NCBI GenBank assembly: GCA_041484195.1
Contig: JBGPHC010000021.1
Location: 10,404 to 74,403 of the forward strand
Reading direction: 5' to 3'
Source of the DNA: PSRI01 sp041484195
GTDB lineage: Bacteria > Bacteroidota > Bacteroidia > Chitinophagales > Chitinophagaceae
Length of the DNA stretch: 64,000 bases
Shown here: positions 1 through 8,739 of the stretch, piece after piece
Layout of the letters: every line of letters begins with the position of its first letter
Numbering within the stretch: position 1 is the first letter of the stretch
Program-made: the position numbers and the translations under genes
Notes under the pieces: model-generated
The model's input: only the letters and a program-made list of their open reading frames with translations
Told to the model about the DNA's origin: nothing
The model's database searches: none

Positions 1-389
1 CCTTCCATATGCAGCCCCAAAACTCCTTTGCCTCCACGCTTCCAATATTCCTTCACAACCTCCATCCCTTTCAGAAATTTTTCCATTGTGTTGGTGGCCA
101 TGGTAATCATGAAATGAGTACAGCCGCCTTCGAGACAATACTGATAAACAGAAGACAATGCTTCCAGGCTGAGCTCCGAAGAGAACATTTTGCCGTTGCC
201 TCCATAGATCTGCAGGTCAATAAGGGCCGGCGCGATGTTCAACCCGCCAAGGTCACGTATCGTGTATCCTTCATCGATAGCATTCTCCTCCACTACGGCT
301 TCTATCAGGCCATCTCCAACCAGAATGGCTTTTCCCTGTTCGCGACCATGGCCGGTATAAATAGTGGCGTTTGTAAATGCAGTTTGCAT
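1..389 (-). CDS. nagA: N-acetylglucosamine-6-phosphate deacetylase, N-terminal part
   Basis: The window edge cuts this gene; about 129 codons are visible from the ATG at 389. The enzyme deacetylates GlcNAc-6-phosphate to glucosamine-6-phosphate in the cytoplasm, in amino-sugar, cell-wall or chitin recycling. Seen: a short beta-strand N-terminus typical of metal-dependent amidohydrolases, then APALIDLQIYGGNG (about residues 53-66) in place of the usual PGFID-x-x-x-x-GG motif, then EGGCTHF and, at the edge, GLHMEG, which matches the GLHLEGP signature of NagA. Most metal and catalytic residues lie outside the window. The start is 9 bases after the stop of the omega-amidase gene, so the two are probably one transcript. 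A related amidohydrolase cannot be fully excluded from the N-terminus alone. Confidence 0.85.
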   Translation of the reverse strand, partial: MQTAFTNATIYTGHGREQGKAILVGDGLIEAVVEENAIDEGYTIRDLGGLNIAPALIDLQIYGGNGKMFSSELSLEALSSVYQYCLEGGCTHFMITMATNTMEKFLKGMEVVKEYWKRGGKGVLGLHME

Positions 390-398
390 GCAGTCTTA

Positions 399-1229
399 TT
401 ATATCTTGATTTTAAAATCATCGGCATCCTTCCAAAAAGGAAACTTTGTTCTTATATCTTCCAGCCTGTCTTTTTTTAGAACACAGGTGAACAACTCCTC
501 CTTTTCTCCGGCCTTATACAGGATTTCACCCAAAGGATCTACTATCGCAGAACGCCCGCTATGATAAATTTTTTCACCATCGTTTCCAACGCGGTTCACG
601 CCCGCGACAAAACACTGGTTTTCTATCGCCCTGGCCTGCAACAATGTCTCCCACGCGAGTATGCGACGTTCGGGCCAGTTGGCAACATAAATCAGAAGGT
701 CGTATTCGGGAAGCGCTTTGTCCTCATGCTGCGGGTTCTCTCCGTCTTGAGGCAGGTATGATACTGTTTGCCTGGCCCAGACCGGAAACCTGAGATCATA
801 GCAAATCTGGCAATTGACCTTCCAGCCTTTTATAGATGCAATCAACCTGGTTTTGCCGGCGCTATAATTCTGATCCTCCCCCGCAAAAGCAAATCGATGG
901 CGTTTATCGTAGTATCCAAATTGTCCATCTGGTAACATCATGATGAGCCGGTTGTAATATCGCCCTTCATCTTCAATGATTACACTTCCGGCAATGATTA
1001 TTTTTTTGGACTCTGATTTCTTGCGCATCCATTCAACGGTAGGGCCGTTCATAGGCTCTGCCAACCCCTTAGGTTGCATTACAAATCCTGTACTGAACAT
1101 CTCCGGCAGTATTACAATCTCTGCTCTGCCCTCTATGGAATCTATTTTCTCACCGAACATCTTAAGATTGGCGGACTTGTCCTTCCAATTCAGGTTTGCC
1201 TGTATGCCTGTGATGCTAAGAGTTGACAT
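399..1229 (-). CDS. Omega-amidase / nitrilase-family hydrolase (YafV-like)
   Basis: A 276-residue carbon-nitrogen hydrolase. The nitrilase catalytic triad is visible: Glu43 in LPEMF, Lys109 in YYDKRHRF and Cys143 in QICYDLRFP. The YDKRH-F sequence and the YVANWPERR block near residue 181 match the YafV/NIT2 omega-amidase group, which hydrolyses alpha-ketoglutaramate or alpha-ketosuccinamate to repair side products of glutamine and asparagine transaminases in the cytoplasm. About 20 extra residues (roughly 154-175, rich in D, E, Q and P) sit between the catalytic Cys block and the YDLLIYVANWPE block, where family members I recall have a short loop. It is the first gene before nagA. A TAACTTTG -7 box lies about 40 bases upstream. 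Confidence 0.85.
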   Translation of the reverse strand: MSTLSITGIQANLNWKDKSANLKMFGEKIDSIEGRAEIVILPEMFSTGFVMQPKGLAEPMNGPTVEWMRKKSESKKIIIAGSVIIEDEGRYYNRLIMMLPDGQFGYYDKRHRFAFAGEDQNYSAGKTRLIASIKGWKVNCQICYDLRFPVWARQTVSYLPQDGENPQHEDKALPEYDLLIYVANWPERRILAWETLLQARAIENQCFVAGVNRVGNDGEKIYHSGRSAIVDPLGEILYKAGEKEELFTCVLKKDRLEDIRTKFPFWKDADDFKIKI

Positions 1230-1266
1230 GAAATTCGAACCTATTAGGATTTAATTTGAAAAGGAG

Positions 1267-1274
1267 CAAAGTTA
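1267..1274 (-). promoter_or_regulatory. -7 promoter box of the amidase-nagA unit
   Basis: Read on the minus strand this is TAACTTTG, an exact match to the Bacteroidota -7 consensus TAnnTTTG. It sits 38 bases before the ATG at 1229. No clear TTTG -33 box was found. Confidence 0.45.
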
Positions 1275-1433
1275 AGCCATATTCGGCCTGAACAGAGTTT
1301 TGAGTTCAGGTTAACCGGTTTTTCACACCGATCTCCATCGCATGATAATTCTCGAAGTTATTCATTCGTAAGAAAAATATCATCCCATTGGAATTTGATT
1401 TAGTCACCTGCTGGGTCTCAAAGGTTTCCCTGG

Positions 1434-2420
1434 TTAATTAAACCGGTAAGAAACAGAAATGCTTGCATAATCGTCATTGCCCTTCATGCTTCTTGCCTGG
1501 CGGCTTTGATGAATGACGGCCATCGAACCGGTGAATCTATTCTTTGCATAATAGAATCCCAGTTTCTGCCGGTAAACCCATGGCATTGGGGACGCTAAGA
1601 TGGGACCCTTATTCTTGAGGAACATGCCACCCTGCAAACTTGCATCATAGATCTGATAAAACAATTCAGGTTGAAAAAATAGGAAAAGCTCGCAAGTTCG
1701 GGCATACCGGGTTTGAATCTTGTTCAATCTTGAATGCCACAAAGCAGATTGATCATTCCTTTCTAATTTTCCCAGACGCATAACCCAGCCTGCCGAAAGG
1801 TTATCGAATGCCGTCCCCGCATTCAGATTCCCTTCGGCCGACAAATCGAATTTGGGTTGCGTCTTTTTCCCAATCAAGTGCTGAACGTATTTGAAATGTC
1901 CATTCACCGTCATGCTATTATTCAATTGCGTTTCCCAACCTTCCAGGTGGTGTATTCCCAGAAGTTTGTGGTAGCCTATCTGAACCTTTCTGGCTAATGA
2001 AGCTTCCCCGATAATGCCGAGGGATAATCCAACAGAAAACAAATTTTCATTGCGGAAGAATCTTGTCTGCTCCATTTTCCCAAACAGGTAACCGGCATAG
2101 GGTCTGTCCACATTTCCGTTGGCATAGGAATCGTAATTCTGAGGATTGAAGATCATTTGCCCCGATTCAAAACGATAAATGATCTTACTGGTTTTCGGCT
2201 TGATCTTCCTGGCCCGGTTCTGATCATAGTTTATGAAGCTGTAAGAAAGGTAAAAGCCATTGGTATAGTACCCATCGGTCATGTTCAGCAGGTAATTGTC
2301 ATTATCAGTTACCAATTGAATTTCGCTGCTGTATGCAGGTTCATTGATAATTTCCTGGGAATAAACCCCGGCTGAACTCAATAACACAGTTGTAGAAATC
2401 AGGAGAATATTTTTTTTCAT
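1434..2420 (-). CDS. Lipid A deacylase LpxR family outer-membrane protein
   Basis: A 328-residue protein with a signal peptide (about residues 1-21, ending VYSQ) and alternating beta-strand character with a C-terminal aromatic/Asn end (VSYRFN), as for outer-membrane barrels. The DUF2219/LpxR signature is present: TDNDNY near residue 39 (Asn40 and Asp41 correspond to the N-D pair of LpxR), TDGYYTNG near 48, DRPYAGYL near 105, and a Q-x-x-x-H followed by GW-x-x-QLNN near 147-168. LpxR removes the 3'-acyloxyacyl chain from lipid A in Salmonella; many Bacteroidota homologues are uncharacterised, so the substrate is inferred. It appears monocistronic. Confidence 0.75.
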   Translation of the reverse strand: MKKNILLISTTVLLSSAGVYSQEIINEPAYSSEIQLVTDNDNYLLNMTDGYYTNGFYLSYSFINYDQNRARKIKPKTSKIIYRFESGQMIFNPQNYDSYANGNVDRPYAGYLFGKMEQTRFFRNENLFSVGLSLGIIGEASLARKVQIGYHKLLGIHHLEGWETQLNNSMTVNGHFKYVQHLIGKKTQPKFDLSAEGNLNAGTAFDNLSAGWVMRLGKLERNDQSALWHSRLNKIQTRYARTCELFLFFQPELFYQIYDASLQGGMFLKNKGPILASPMPWVYRQKLGFYYAKNRFTGSMAVIHQSRQARSMKGNDDYASISVSYRFN

Positions 2421-2474
2421 GGTATCCCTGCTTCTTTCTTAAAATATCCGGCACCTATATTCAAACAAGTTTTT

Positions 2475-2957
2475 TCAGGATTCGGTTGAAAGCTTACGCA
2501 GAACCGGCATCACCAATCCGGATTCAAATCCTTTCCGGATCAGATAGTCCCTCGTTTTCTGCATTCTCAGGTAGGAATTTTGCTCTGTCTTTACGCTATT
2601 CCACTTCTTCGTGGTCATTTTTTCCAATTGTTTCCTGTATTCTTCCCCATCAATTTCCTCCAAGGCCTTCCTGATATTGTAGTCACTTATTCTTTTTTCT
2701 TTCAACGCATATTTTATTTTCATTTTCCCCCAGTGCTTTATCCTGAATTTACCTCCGGCAAATTGGATGGCAAACCTCTCTTCATTGAGGTAATTTTCTT
2801 CAATGAGTTGGGCTAAAATTTCTTCCACTTCATTTTTATGCAGCCCAAAAGAATACAATTTCTCTCTTGTCTCAATATGGGTCCTTTCCTGGAAAGCACA
2901 ATAGTGCCTTGCTTTCTGTAAGGCCTGTTCTTTCGTAAGGCTTCTCTTAGGAATCAT
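2475..2957 (-). CDS. recX: Regulatory protein RecX
   Basis: A 160-residue, Lys/Arg/Glu-rich, all-helical protein fitting the RecX family, which binds RecA filaments and modulates recombination. Visible family features: ALQKARHYCAFQERTHIETREKL at the N-terminus (repeat one), then EEILAQLIEENYLNEERFAIQFAGGKFRIKHWGKMKIKYALKEKRIS, whose N-x-x-R/K-x-G-x-x-x-I-x-x-x-L pattern is typical of the central repeat. The third repeat is at the C-terminus. Length fits the family. recA is not in the window, which is common for Bacteroidota. Confidence 0.8.
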   Translation of the reverse strand: MIPKRSLTKEQALQKARHYCAFQERTHIETREKLYSFGLHKNEVEEILAQLIEENYLNEERFAIQFAGGKFRIKHWGKMKIKYALKEKRISDYNIRKALEEIDGEEYRKQLEKMTTKKWNSVKTEQNSYLRMQKTRDYLIRKGFESGLVMPVLRKLSTES

Positions 2958-3372
2958 GATTTCACAATTAAAAGGAGGCTGATGTGTGGGATATTGAATT
3001 GGGAAAGGATTGTAAATTTATACCAAATTCAGCAATGGCGCGGTGGATGCGACCGCCTATTTTAGCCTGGATTTATTTCAAATTCAATCCCAACCGGCTC
3101 CAATGAGATTCTTCTATCCCGGATTTGGGGTTTCCCCTTTTCGCTATACTAATCATGCTTTATAAAAAATATTACCCTTTATGAGATTTTGCGATCATCC
3201 CTCGCCCGGGAAAAATGCTTTTTCGGAAGCCTGCCATTTTTGCTCCGAATCTTTCATAGATATGGCTTTGCAGAATTGATAACTTAGTGGAATAGTGGTT
3301 GATATCGTTTAGAAAATTCGGTTTAGATTTATGATCCCTTAATCTATATTTGCCAAACTTATTGCATAATAT
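2958..3372. other. Intergenic region between recX and dnaN
   Basis: Divergent 415-base spacer. I see the dnaN promoter at its right end and no convincing small gene, RNA or DnaA-box cluster. It was checked as a possible origin because dnaN is often near oriC, with a negative result. Confidence 0.5.
3322..3352 (+). promoter_or_regulatory. Promoter of dnaN
   Basis: A TATATTTG -7 box (3345-3352) matches TAnnTTTG exactly. A TTTA at 3322-3325, 19 bases upstream, fits the -33 TTTG box with one mismatch. The predicted start of transcription lies about 12-15 bases before the ATG at 3373. Confidence 0.6.
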
Positions 3373-4488
3373 ATGAAGTTCATCGTTTCCTCGTCAGCCC
3401 TGCTCAAGCAATTGCTTCAAATCAGCGGGGTAATCAGTGCCAATACGGTGTTGCCCATTTTGGAGGACTTCCTGTTTGAGATTGAGAAAAATAAACTGAC
3501 AGTTGTCGCAACTGACCTGGAAACCGTGATGAAAATCCACATGGATATTGAAGCAAAAGACAGCGGAAAGATCTGTATCCCCGCCAGGATTCTGATGGAT
3601 TCCCTGAAAAATCTTCCTGATCAACCGCTTAGTTTCAATATTGACAAAAATTTTGCCATCGAGATCACCAGCGACAATGGGAAGTATAAAGTAATGGGCG
3701 AAAATCCCGACAATTTTCCCAAGGAACCGATGGCCGACGATACCAACTCATTTGAACTCACCTCTTCGGCCCTGTTGACAGCCATTAACAAGACCATTTT
3801 TGCCGTTAGCAATGATGATCTGAGACCTGCCATGACTGGCATTTACTTCGAATTGGATCCAAAGGGGCTCAGCTTTGTTGCCACAGACGCTCACAGGTTG
3901 GTGCGCTACCAGCGTAAGGATGCCAGTTGCCCGGCTAATGACAGTTTTATCGTTCCGAAAAAACCCCTGAACCTGTTGAAATCGGCATTGCCCGACAATG
4001 AAGATATACTCAAGATCTCCTACAATAGCAATCATCTGTTTGTGGATCATGGATCAACCCAGTTGGTTTGCCGGCTGATTGATGCCCGGTTCCCGGATTA
4101 TAAAGTGGTTATCCCGGTTGATAATCCCTACCTGATGACCGTAAATCGCGCGGACTTTCAAAGTGCACTGCGCCGTGTGAGCATTTTCAGCAATAAAAGC
4201 ACCTACCAGGTAGCTTTGAGTATCAGTGGGAGTGAATTGCAACTGACTGCCCAGGATATTGATTTTAGCTTTGAAGGAACCGAACGCATGAGCTGTCAAT
4301 ATAAAGGAGAAGACATGCAGATTGCCTTCAATGCAAAATTCCTCGTTGAAATCCTGAATGCCACAGACAGTACGGAAGTCCGAATGGAATTGTCAACACC
4401 AACGAAGGCCGGCATCATTAAACCCGTTGAACAGGACGCAAATGAAGATTTGCTGATGCTGGTAATGCCATTGATGCTGAACCAATAA
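3373..4488 (+). CDS. dnaN: DNA polymerase III beta subunit (sliding clamp)
   Basis: A 371-residue beta clamp, the ring that tethers DNA polymerase III and other partners to DNA. The start MKFIVSSSALLKQLLQISGVI, the first-domain block NTVLPILEDFLFEI, the ALTGVYFE-type block (MTGIYFELDPKGLSFVATDAHRLVRY near 155-180) and the C-terminal MLVMPLML are all characteristic. The three repeated clamp domains cover about 1-125, 126-250 and 251-371. dnaA and recF are not adjacent, so this is not the classical dnaA-dnaN-recF cluster. The next gene starts 141 bases later. Confidence 0.97.
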   Translation: MKFIVSSSALLKQLLQISGVISANTVLPILEDFLFEIEKNKLTVVATDLETVMKIHMDIEAKDSGKICIPARILMDSLKNLPDQPLSFNIDKNFAIEITSDNGKYKVMGENPDNFPKEPMADDTNSFELTSSALLTAINKTIFAVSNDDLRPAMTGIYFELDPKGLSFVATDAHRLVRYQRKDASCPANDSFIVPKKPLNLLKSALPDNEDILKISYNSNHLFVDHGSTQLVCRLIDARFPDYKVVIPVDNPYLMTVNRADFQSALRRVSIFSNKSTYQVALSISGSELQLTAQDIDFSFEGTERMSCQYKGEDMQIAFNAKFLVEILNATDSTEVRMELSTPTKAGIIKPVEQDANEDLLMLVMPLMLNQ

Positions 4489-4629
4489 TCCCGGATCATT
4501 TCTAATTGATTTTCCACCCACCTGCTTTCCCCGCGAATGAAAGGAGTCAGACCAACTACCTCCTCATCCAGCACTAAACAAGGCAATTTTTGTTTGACTT
4601 AGTTGTTGGGGATTCTTTAAATTCATCAA

Positions 4630-5058
4630 ATGAATTTTATCATAGTCCGCAGGTTTGATAATTATATTGACGCCAATATCACATTGGGCAGACTCCAAAG
4701 CGAAGGCATTCAGGGTTTTTTGAGAGATGAATACACGGTGACCATTGATCCCATACTCAGCAACGCCATCGGCGGTATTAAGCTCACTGTTCGTGAGCAG
4801 GATGCCGGTAAAGCCATGGAACTGCTGGAAGGATTTGACCGCGAAAAAAGAGCCTTTCTGAAATGCCCGAACTGTGGATCGCATAATGTGGAATTCATCA
4901 GTACGACCAGGAAGGCATCCAATTGGTTCAGCGCGATCCTTTCATTTCTTTTCGGCAGCTATGCCATCGCTCCCAACAAAGTTTACCATTGTTATAATTG
5001 CGGTTATGAATTTAAGGAACTGGAAAATAACGGCGATTTGCAATCCAACGACCATTGA
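4630..5058 (+). CDS. DUF2007 domain protein with zinc ribbon
   Basis: A 142-residue cytoplasmic protein. Residues 1-70 (IVRRFDNYIDANITLGRLQSEGI, then VTIDP, GGIKLTVREQDAGKAMELL) match the DUF2007 fold, a small ferredoxin-like domain found in putative signalling proteins. Residues about 78-135 hold CPNC and CYNC pairs separated by a hydrophobic, Trp/Phe-rich stretch, giving a zinc-ribbon-like arrangement with a possible short membrane-facing segment. The molecular function is unknown. It follows dnaN on the same strand, but the 141-base gap leaves co-transcription open. Confidence 0.7.
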   Translation: MNFIIVRRFDNYIDANITLGRLQSEGIQGFLRDEYTVTIDPILSNAIGGIKLTVREQDAGKAMELLEGFDREKRAFLKCPNCGSHNVEFISTTRKASNWFSAILSFLFGSYAIAPNKVYHCYNCGYEFKELENNGDLQSNDH

Positions 5059-5162
5059 GTCTTTATTATTTGCTATAATCAATAATCCAGATTCTTTTCC
5101 GGCGTTTATCCGTTTTTCTTTTCCTGTTTAATTTGATACCTTGTTTGAGTAAACTCTCTCCT

Positions 5163-5993
5163 ATGTTAACTCAGATCATAAATTACTTCGAAACCCTGGA
5201 TCAGCGGCCCGTGGAAAGGATGATCTTTATTGTAGGGGGGATGGTTTTGCTATGGATGATTGAAGGGGCCATTCCTCTGGCCACCCTCAAATACAAGAAG
5301 AACAAGGCCCGCCATGCAGTGGTAAACCTTTCTTTCACCGTGATTCACCTTGTCTTGCACACGGGCTTCGCCTTCATCATCCTGTTACTATCCGATTGGG
5401 GAAAGGCAGAACAATTTGGACTCGTCTATTGGTTCAATACTTCCCCCTTTTTCATCATTCTGATAAGCTGCCTGGTTCTCGACTTTTTTGGAGGATGGTT
5501 GGTGCATATCGTAGAACATAAGGTTAGATGGCTCTGGCGTTTTCATCTCATACATCACGCAGACAATAATGTGGACGTGACCACAGGGCTAAGGCACCAT
5601 CCTGTAGAAAGCGTATTGAGGGGAATTTTTTTTCTGATGGGGGTTCTTGTATCCGGCTCACCTATGTATGCCGTAATGATCTTTCAGACCCTGCTGGTCA
5701 TTTCCACCCAATTCACCCATGCCAATATCAGTCTTCCACGCTGGCTGGACAGCTCCATAAGTTGGGTATTTGTATCCCCCAATATGCACAAAGTGCACCA
5801 TCACTGGAAACAACCCTATACCGATAGCAATTACAGCGCGGTTTTCTCCATCTGGGACCGGCTCCTGAGCACTTTCAGGAAACTTGATCCGGGGCAGATA
5901 CGTTATGGGCTTGACAAATATTACTCCAATGAAAAAGATGAGGATTTTGGAGAATTGATGAAGGCCCCCTTCCAAAAAAATCTGCTCGACTAA
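5163..5993 (+). CDS. Sterol desaturase / fatty-acid hydroxylase family membrane protein
   Basis: A 276-residue integral membrane protein from the ATG at 5163; a TTG at 5133 would add 10 residues but has no special support. It has four or five membrane segments and the eight-histidine di-iron pattern of the family: H-x-x-H around LVHIVEHK, HLIHHADNNVD, LRHHPVE and HKVHHHWKQP. These enzymes hydroxylate or desaturate lipids using O2; Bacteroidota members act on fatty acids, carotenoids or hopanoid-like lipids, and the substrate cannot be told from sequence. The gene is 104 bases after the DUF2007 gene. Confidence 0.8.
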   Translation: MLTQIINYFETLDQRPVERMIFIVGGMVLLWMIEGAIPLATLKYKKNKARHAVVNLSFTVIHLVLHTGFAFIILLLSDWGKAEQFGLVYWFNTSPFFIILISCLVLDFFGGWLVHIVEHKVRWLWRFHLIHHADNNVDVTTGLRHHPVESVLRGIFFLMGVLVSGSPMYAVMIFQTLLVISTQFTHANISLPRWLDSSISWVFVSPNMHKVHHHWKQPYTDSNYSAVFSIWDRLLSTFRKLDPGQIRYGLDKYYSNEKDEDFGELMKAPFQKNLLD

Positions 5994-6121
5994 ACTGCCA
6001 ATCGCATTCACGGTAATCTCCAAACCCATGACTCCCTGAATTATATTTTCTACCCTCAATTATTTGCCTCTTGCCCAATCTGAAAATTGCCGGATCATTT
6101 ATCTTGTGCCAAATTTGATGG

Positions 6122-6874
6122 ATGATGATTGCAGCAATGATCCCGGCACGCTACGCGGCCAGCCGCTTTCCGGCCAAACTGATGCAGGTGCTGGGTGACA
6201 AGACCGTCATTAGGCATACCTATGAAAATACAGTTGCAACGGGGCTTTTTGATGAAGTATTGGTGGTAACCGACAATGATATCATTTTCAGGGAGATTGC
6301 CTCTCATGGAGGGAAGGCAAAAATGAGTCGCCAACAACATGAAAGCGGGAGCGATCGCATAGCCGAAGCAGCGGCTGATATGGAAGTTGATATTGTGGTT
6401 AACGTTCAGGGTGATGAACCATTTGTGAATAAACAACCCCTGGAAAAGTTGTTGGCTGTTTTTAAAGGGGAGGAAGGAAAAAAAGTTCAGGTCGCATCAA
6501 TGATACAGACATTCAGGGAAAAAAAATTTATAGAAGATCCTAACTATGTGAAAGTCGTGGTTGACAGGAATATGAATTCTCTCCTGTTTTCAAGAAGCGT
6601 GATCCCTTATCCCCGCAATAGCAATTTCACCCCCGACTACTATGAGCACATCGGAGTGTATGCTTTTCGCAAAGCAGCCCTGATTCAATTCACCAAATGG
6701 CCCATCTCGCCCCTGGAAGCTTCTGAAAAAATTGAATGTTTGCGCTACCTCGAAAATGGAATTCCTTTGAAGATGGTGCTGGTGGATTATATGGGAGTGG
6801 AAATAGATACTCCCGAAGACCTGGAGCGTGCCGCAAAATTGCTTCAAAAGGCTGGACCCGGCCGGGCTTCATGA
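6122..6874 (+). CDS. kdsB: 3-deoxy-manno-octulosonate cytidylyltransferase (possibly Kdo8N-specific)
   Basis: A 250-residue KdsB, the cytoplasmic enzyme that activates Kdo with CTP for lipopolysaccharide synthesis. Seen: MIPARYAASRFPAKLM near residues 6-21 (nucleotide-binding loop), the QQHESGSDRIAEAA block, VVNVQGDEPFV with the metal-binding Asp, YYEHIGVYAFRKAAL and the C-terminal GVEIDTPEDLERA. A second in-frame ATG at 6125 is equally possible. The nearby kdnB gene (8740) makes it plausible that the true substrate is 8-amino-8-deoxy-Kdo, as for the KdsB of Shewanella; this is inference. The gene ends 20 bases before the convergent gene on the minus strand. Confidence 0.92.
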   Translation: MMIAAMIPARYAASRFPAKLMQVLGDKTVIRHTYENTVATGLFDEVLVVTDNDIIFREIASHGGKAKMSRQQHESGSDRIAEAAADMEVDIVVNVQGDEPFVNKQPLEKLLAVFKGEEGKKVQVASMIQTFREKKFIEDPNYVKVVVDRNMNSLLFSRSVIPYPRNSNFTPDYYEHIGVYAFRKAALIQFTKWPISPLEASEKIECLRYLENGIPLKMVLVDYMGVEIDTPEDLERAAKLLQKAGPGRAS

Positions 6875-6893
6875 TTGCGGATCATTCATTTCT

Positions 6894-8471
6894 TCAAAAT
6901 CGTATCACGGCAAATCCTTCCCGCTGATTTCGCTCATAAGGAATGGCCACTTCATTGATCGAGATTTGCCTGGCTTTTTGAAAGATGAGTGTGTTATTGA
7001 TATCCCAAAAAGCGATTCCGGCGTCATCTATTGGCTGGCCATCCTGATTGAGAATTGTGGTGGTCCCGAATTGGTCAGTCCTCCTGAAACGGCTGTTGTA
7101 CAACAAAAACAACCTGGATCCAACGGGGATCATGAAATAAGAAAGAAAAGATGAATTTAGTTCCGTGACCTGCTCCTTATTGATTATGCCTGTCCAGCAA
7201 TTCCCATTTTTTCCAGCTGGGAAATAAAACATATTGAGATCCCCTCTTCTATGGCTGGCGCCACTTCCACCTAAAGAATTGTATCGCGTATACTCATCGT
7301 TGCCGAATGTGGAGGCGGTGCCCGGAATATTCGCCGGCTGATTTACAAATGTGACTTCTCCCTCACCAATATGGTCGAATCCAAAATCTTCTGTTCTGTA
7401 AGTTCCAGAATAAGGTCTCCCATATTCCTTGAGCAGCATAAAACCGCCACCGGGCAAGGCCGTGAAATCTTCTTCCTCGAGGTTTTCATTCCTGGTCTTA
7501 GCGCCCGAAACCGTCCTGAAGCGATAGGTGGAATCGAATACCAGGTTATGCTCCAATAAAGAATAACGGGCTACACTCACCGTTTTCATAGAAGAGTATC
7601 TGAACTTTGACATGATACCCGCCAAAGCCTCATGGTGTTCTTCGTCAAGGCTCAATGCCACAGCATCAACATTCGCTGCGCCGGGCAATTTGATTTCTCT
7701 ATAAACAAATTCGCTATCCGATCCATTGAAATGAAACAGCATGAAATTATGATTCGAACGCGATGGCGCTGTCATGAACCAATCACCTTCGTTCCCAAGC
7801 TTGACGGGACTGGTGCTGAAACTTTCTACTGGATAATTGATAAAATTGTATTGAATAAAAGGCTGGGTGAAATAACTATGTTCATAGGTCTTGTACTGCA
7901 ACAATTTCCAGTCGCGGTTCAGCAGCAGAGCATGAATCCGCAGGACATCATGATCAGTATTTTCAAATCCCAGAACCAGGATTTTTGTCCGGTCTTCCGA
8001 ACGGACCACCAAGAAATTATTGGCCGATTCATTAAATGGAAATTGGTAAGGTAATCTATCCTCATATAAAAGCCGCCCTTCGGGAGAATAGCGCTGCAGG
8101 AACAGATTTGTCCTGCGATAATCTGTGACGAGGATCAACCTGTCAAAATACCTCTCATCCGAGATAAAATATTCTTTTAGGGAAGTAACCGAGATCAGGG
8201 AAAATGGAACAGTTCTCACCGGCTCCATCCTCGAATCATAAATTTCAAAAGATTGCTCTTTATCCCTAATCCCATAGTTGGAAGGAAGGCCGACACTGTT
8301 CTTCTTCTTTCCTTTTTGCACCCAATAGAAATTGCCGGCTTTTGCAACTACTTCAAACCGCACGGCGGAAGGGTCTCCTACAAATGGTGAATACAACACT
8401 CTTTGCGCGGAAGACAAACTACTATGGAGCAAGATCACTGCAGCGACGTATATACCAAGCTGAACCCTCAT
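6894..8471 (-). CDS. Secreted protein of unknown function
   Basis: A 525-residue protein with a clear signal peptide (about residues 1-22, ending SSAQ). I do not recognise a family. The mature part is rich in short hydrophobic/aromatic beta-strand patterns, with recurring strand-turn-strand units of about 40-60 residues (for example around DRLILVTDYRRTNLFLQRYSPEGRLLYEDRLPY and DRTKILVLGFENTDHDVLRIHALLLN), so a beta-propeller-like periplasmic or surface protein is plausible. There is no lipobox, no C-terminal sorting domain and no obvious catalytic motif. It lies on the opposite strand between kdsB and kdnB and does not look like part of that pathway. Confidence 0.6.
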   Translation of the reverse strand: MRVQLGIYVAAVILLHSSLSSAQRVLYSPFVGDPSAVRFEVVAKAGNFYWVQKGKKKNSVGLPSNYGIRDKEQSFEIYDSRMEPVRTVPFSLISVTSLKEYFISDERYFDRLILVTDYRRTNLFLQRYSPEGRLLYEDRLPYQFPFNESANNFLVVRSEDRTKILVLGFENTDHDVLRIHALLLNRDWKLLQYKTYEHSYFTQPFIQYNFINYPVESFSTSPVKLGNEGDWFMTAPSRSNHNFMLFHFNGSDSEFVYREIKLPGAANVDAVALSLDEEHHEALAGIMSKFRYSSMKTVSVARYSLLEHNLVFDSTYRFRTVSGAKTRNENLEEEDFTALPGGGFMLLKEYGRPYSGTYRTEDFGFDHIGEGEVTFVNQPANIPGTASTFGNDEYTRYNSLGGSGASHRRGDLNMFYFPAGKNGNCWTGIINKEQVTELNSSFLSYFMIPVGSRLFLLYNSRFRRTDQFGTTTILNQDGQPIDDAGIAFWDINNTLIFQKARQISINEVAIPYERNQREGFAVIRF

Positions 8472-8739
8472 AAAAAATGCGATATCCCCTTGAAGTTACT
8501 ACCATTTTTATGAAATCCAATGCCATATGGGCTTCAATACATTCCTGGAAAATGCTCCTTCCGCTATCGCGGCACCAGCCAGATACTTATTTGAAATTAG
8601 TTGAGAGACTTTGAACGGCCGGCAAATGCTCTTACCCAACAAATTTGAAATTCCCCGGATGTAAAGTAGGTTTGCTGAATTATTTTCAAGTGGCAGGTTG
8701 AAAAATCGGATCTGCCTTGATGAATCAAAATGAACAAGT

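Noticed and set aside
2958..3372. Origin of replication upstream of dnaN
   Set aside because: No DnaA-box cluster or AT-rich unwinding tract, unlike 14600-15150.
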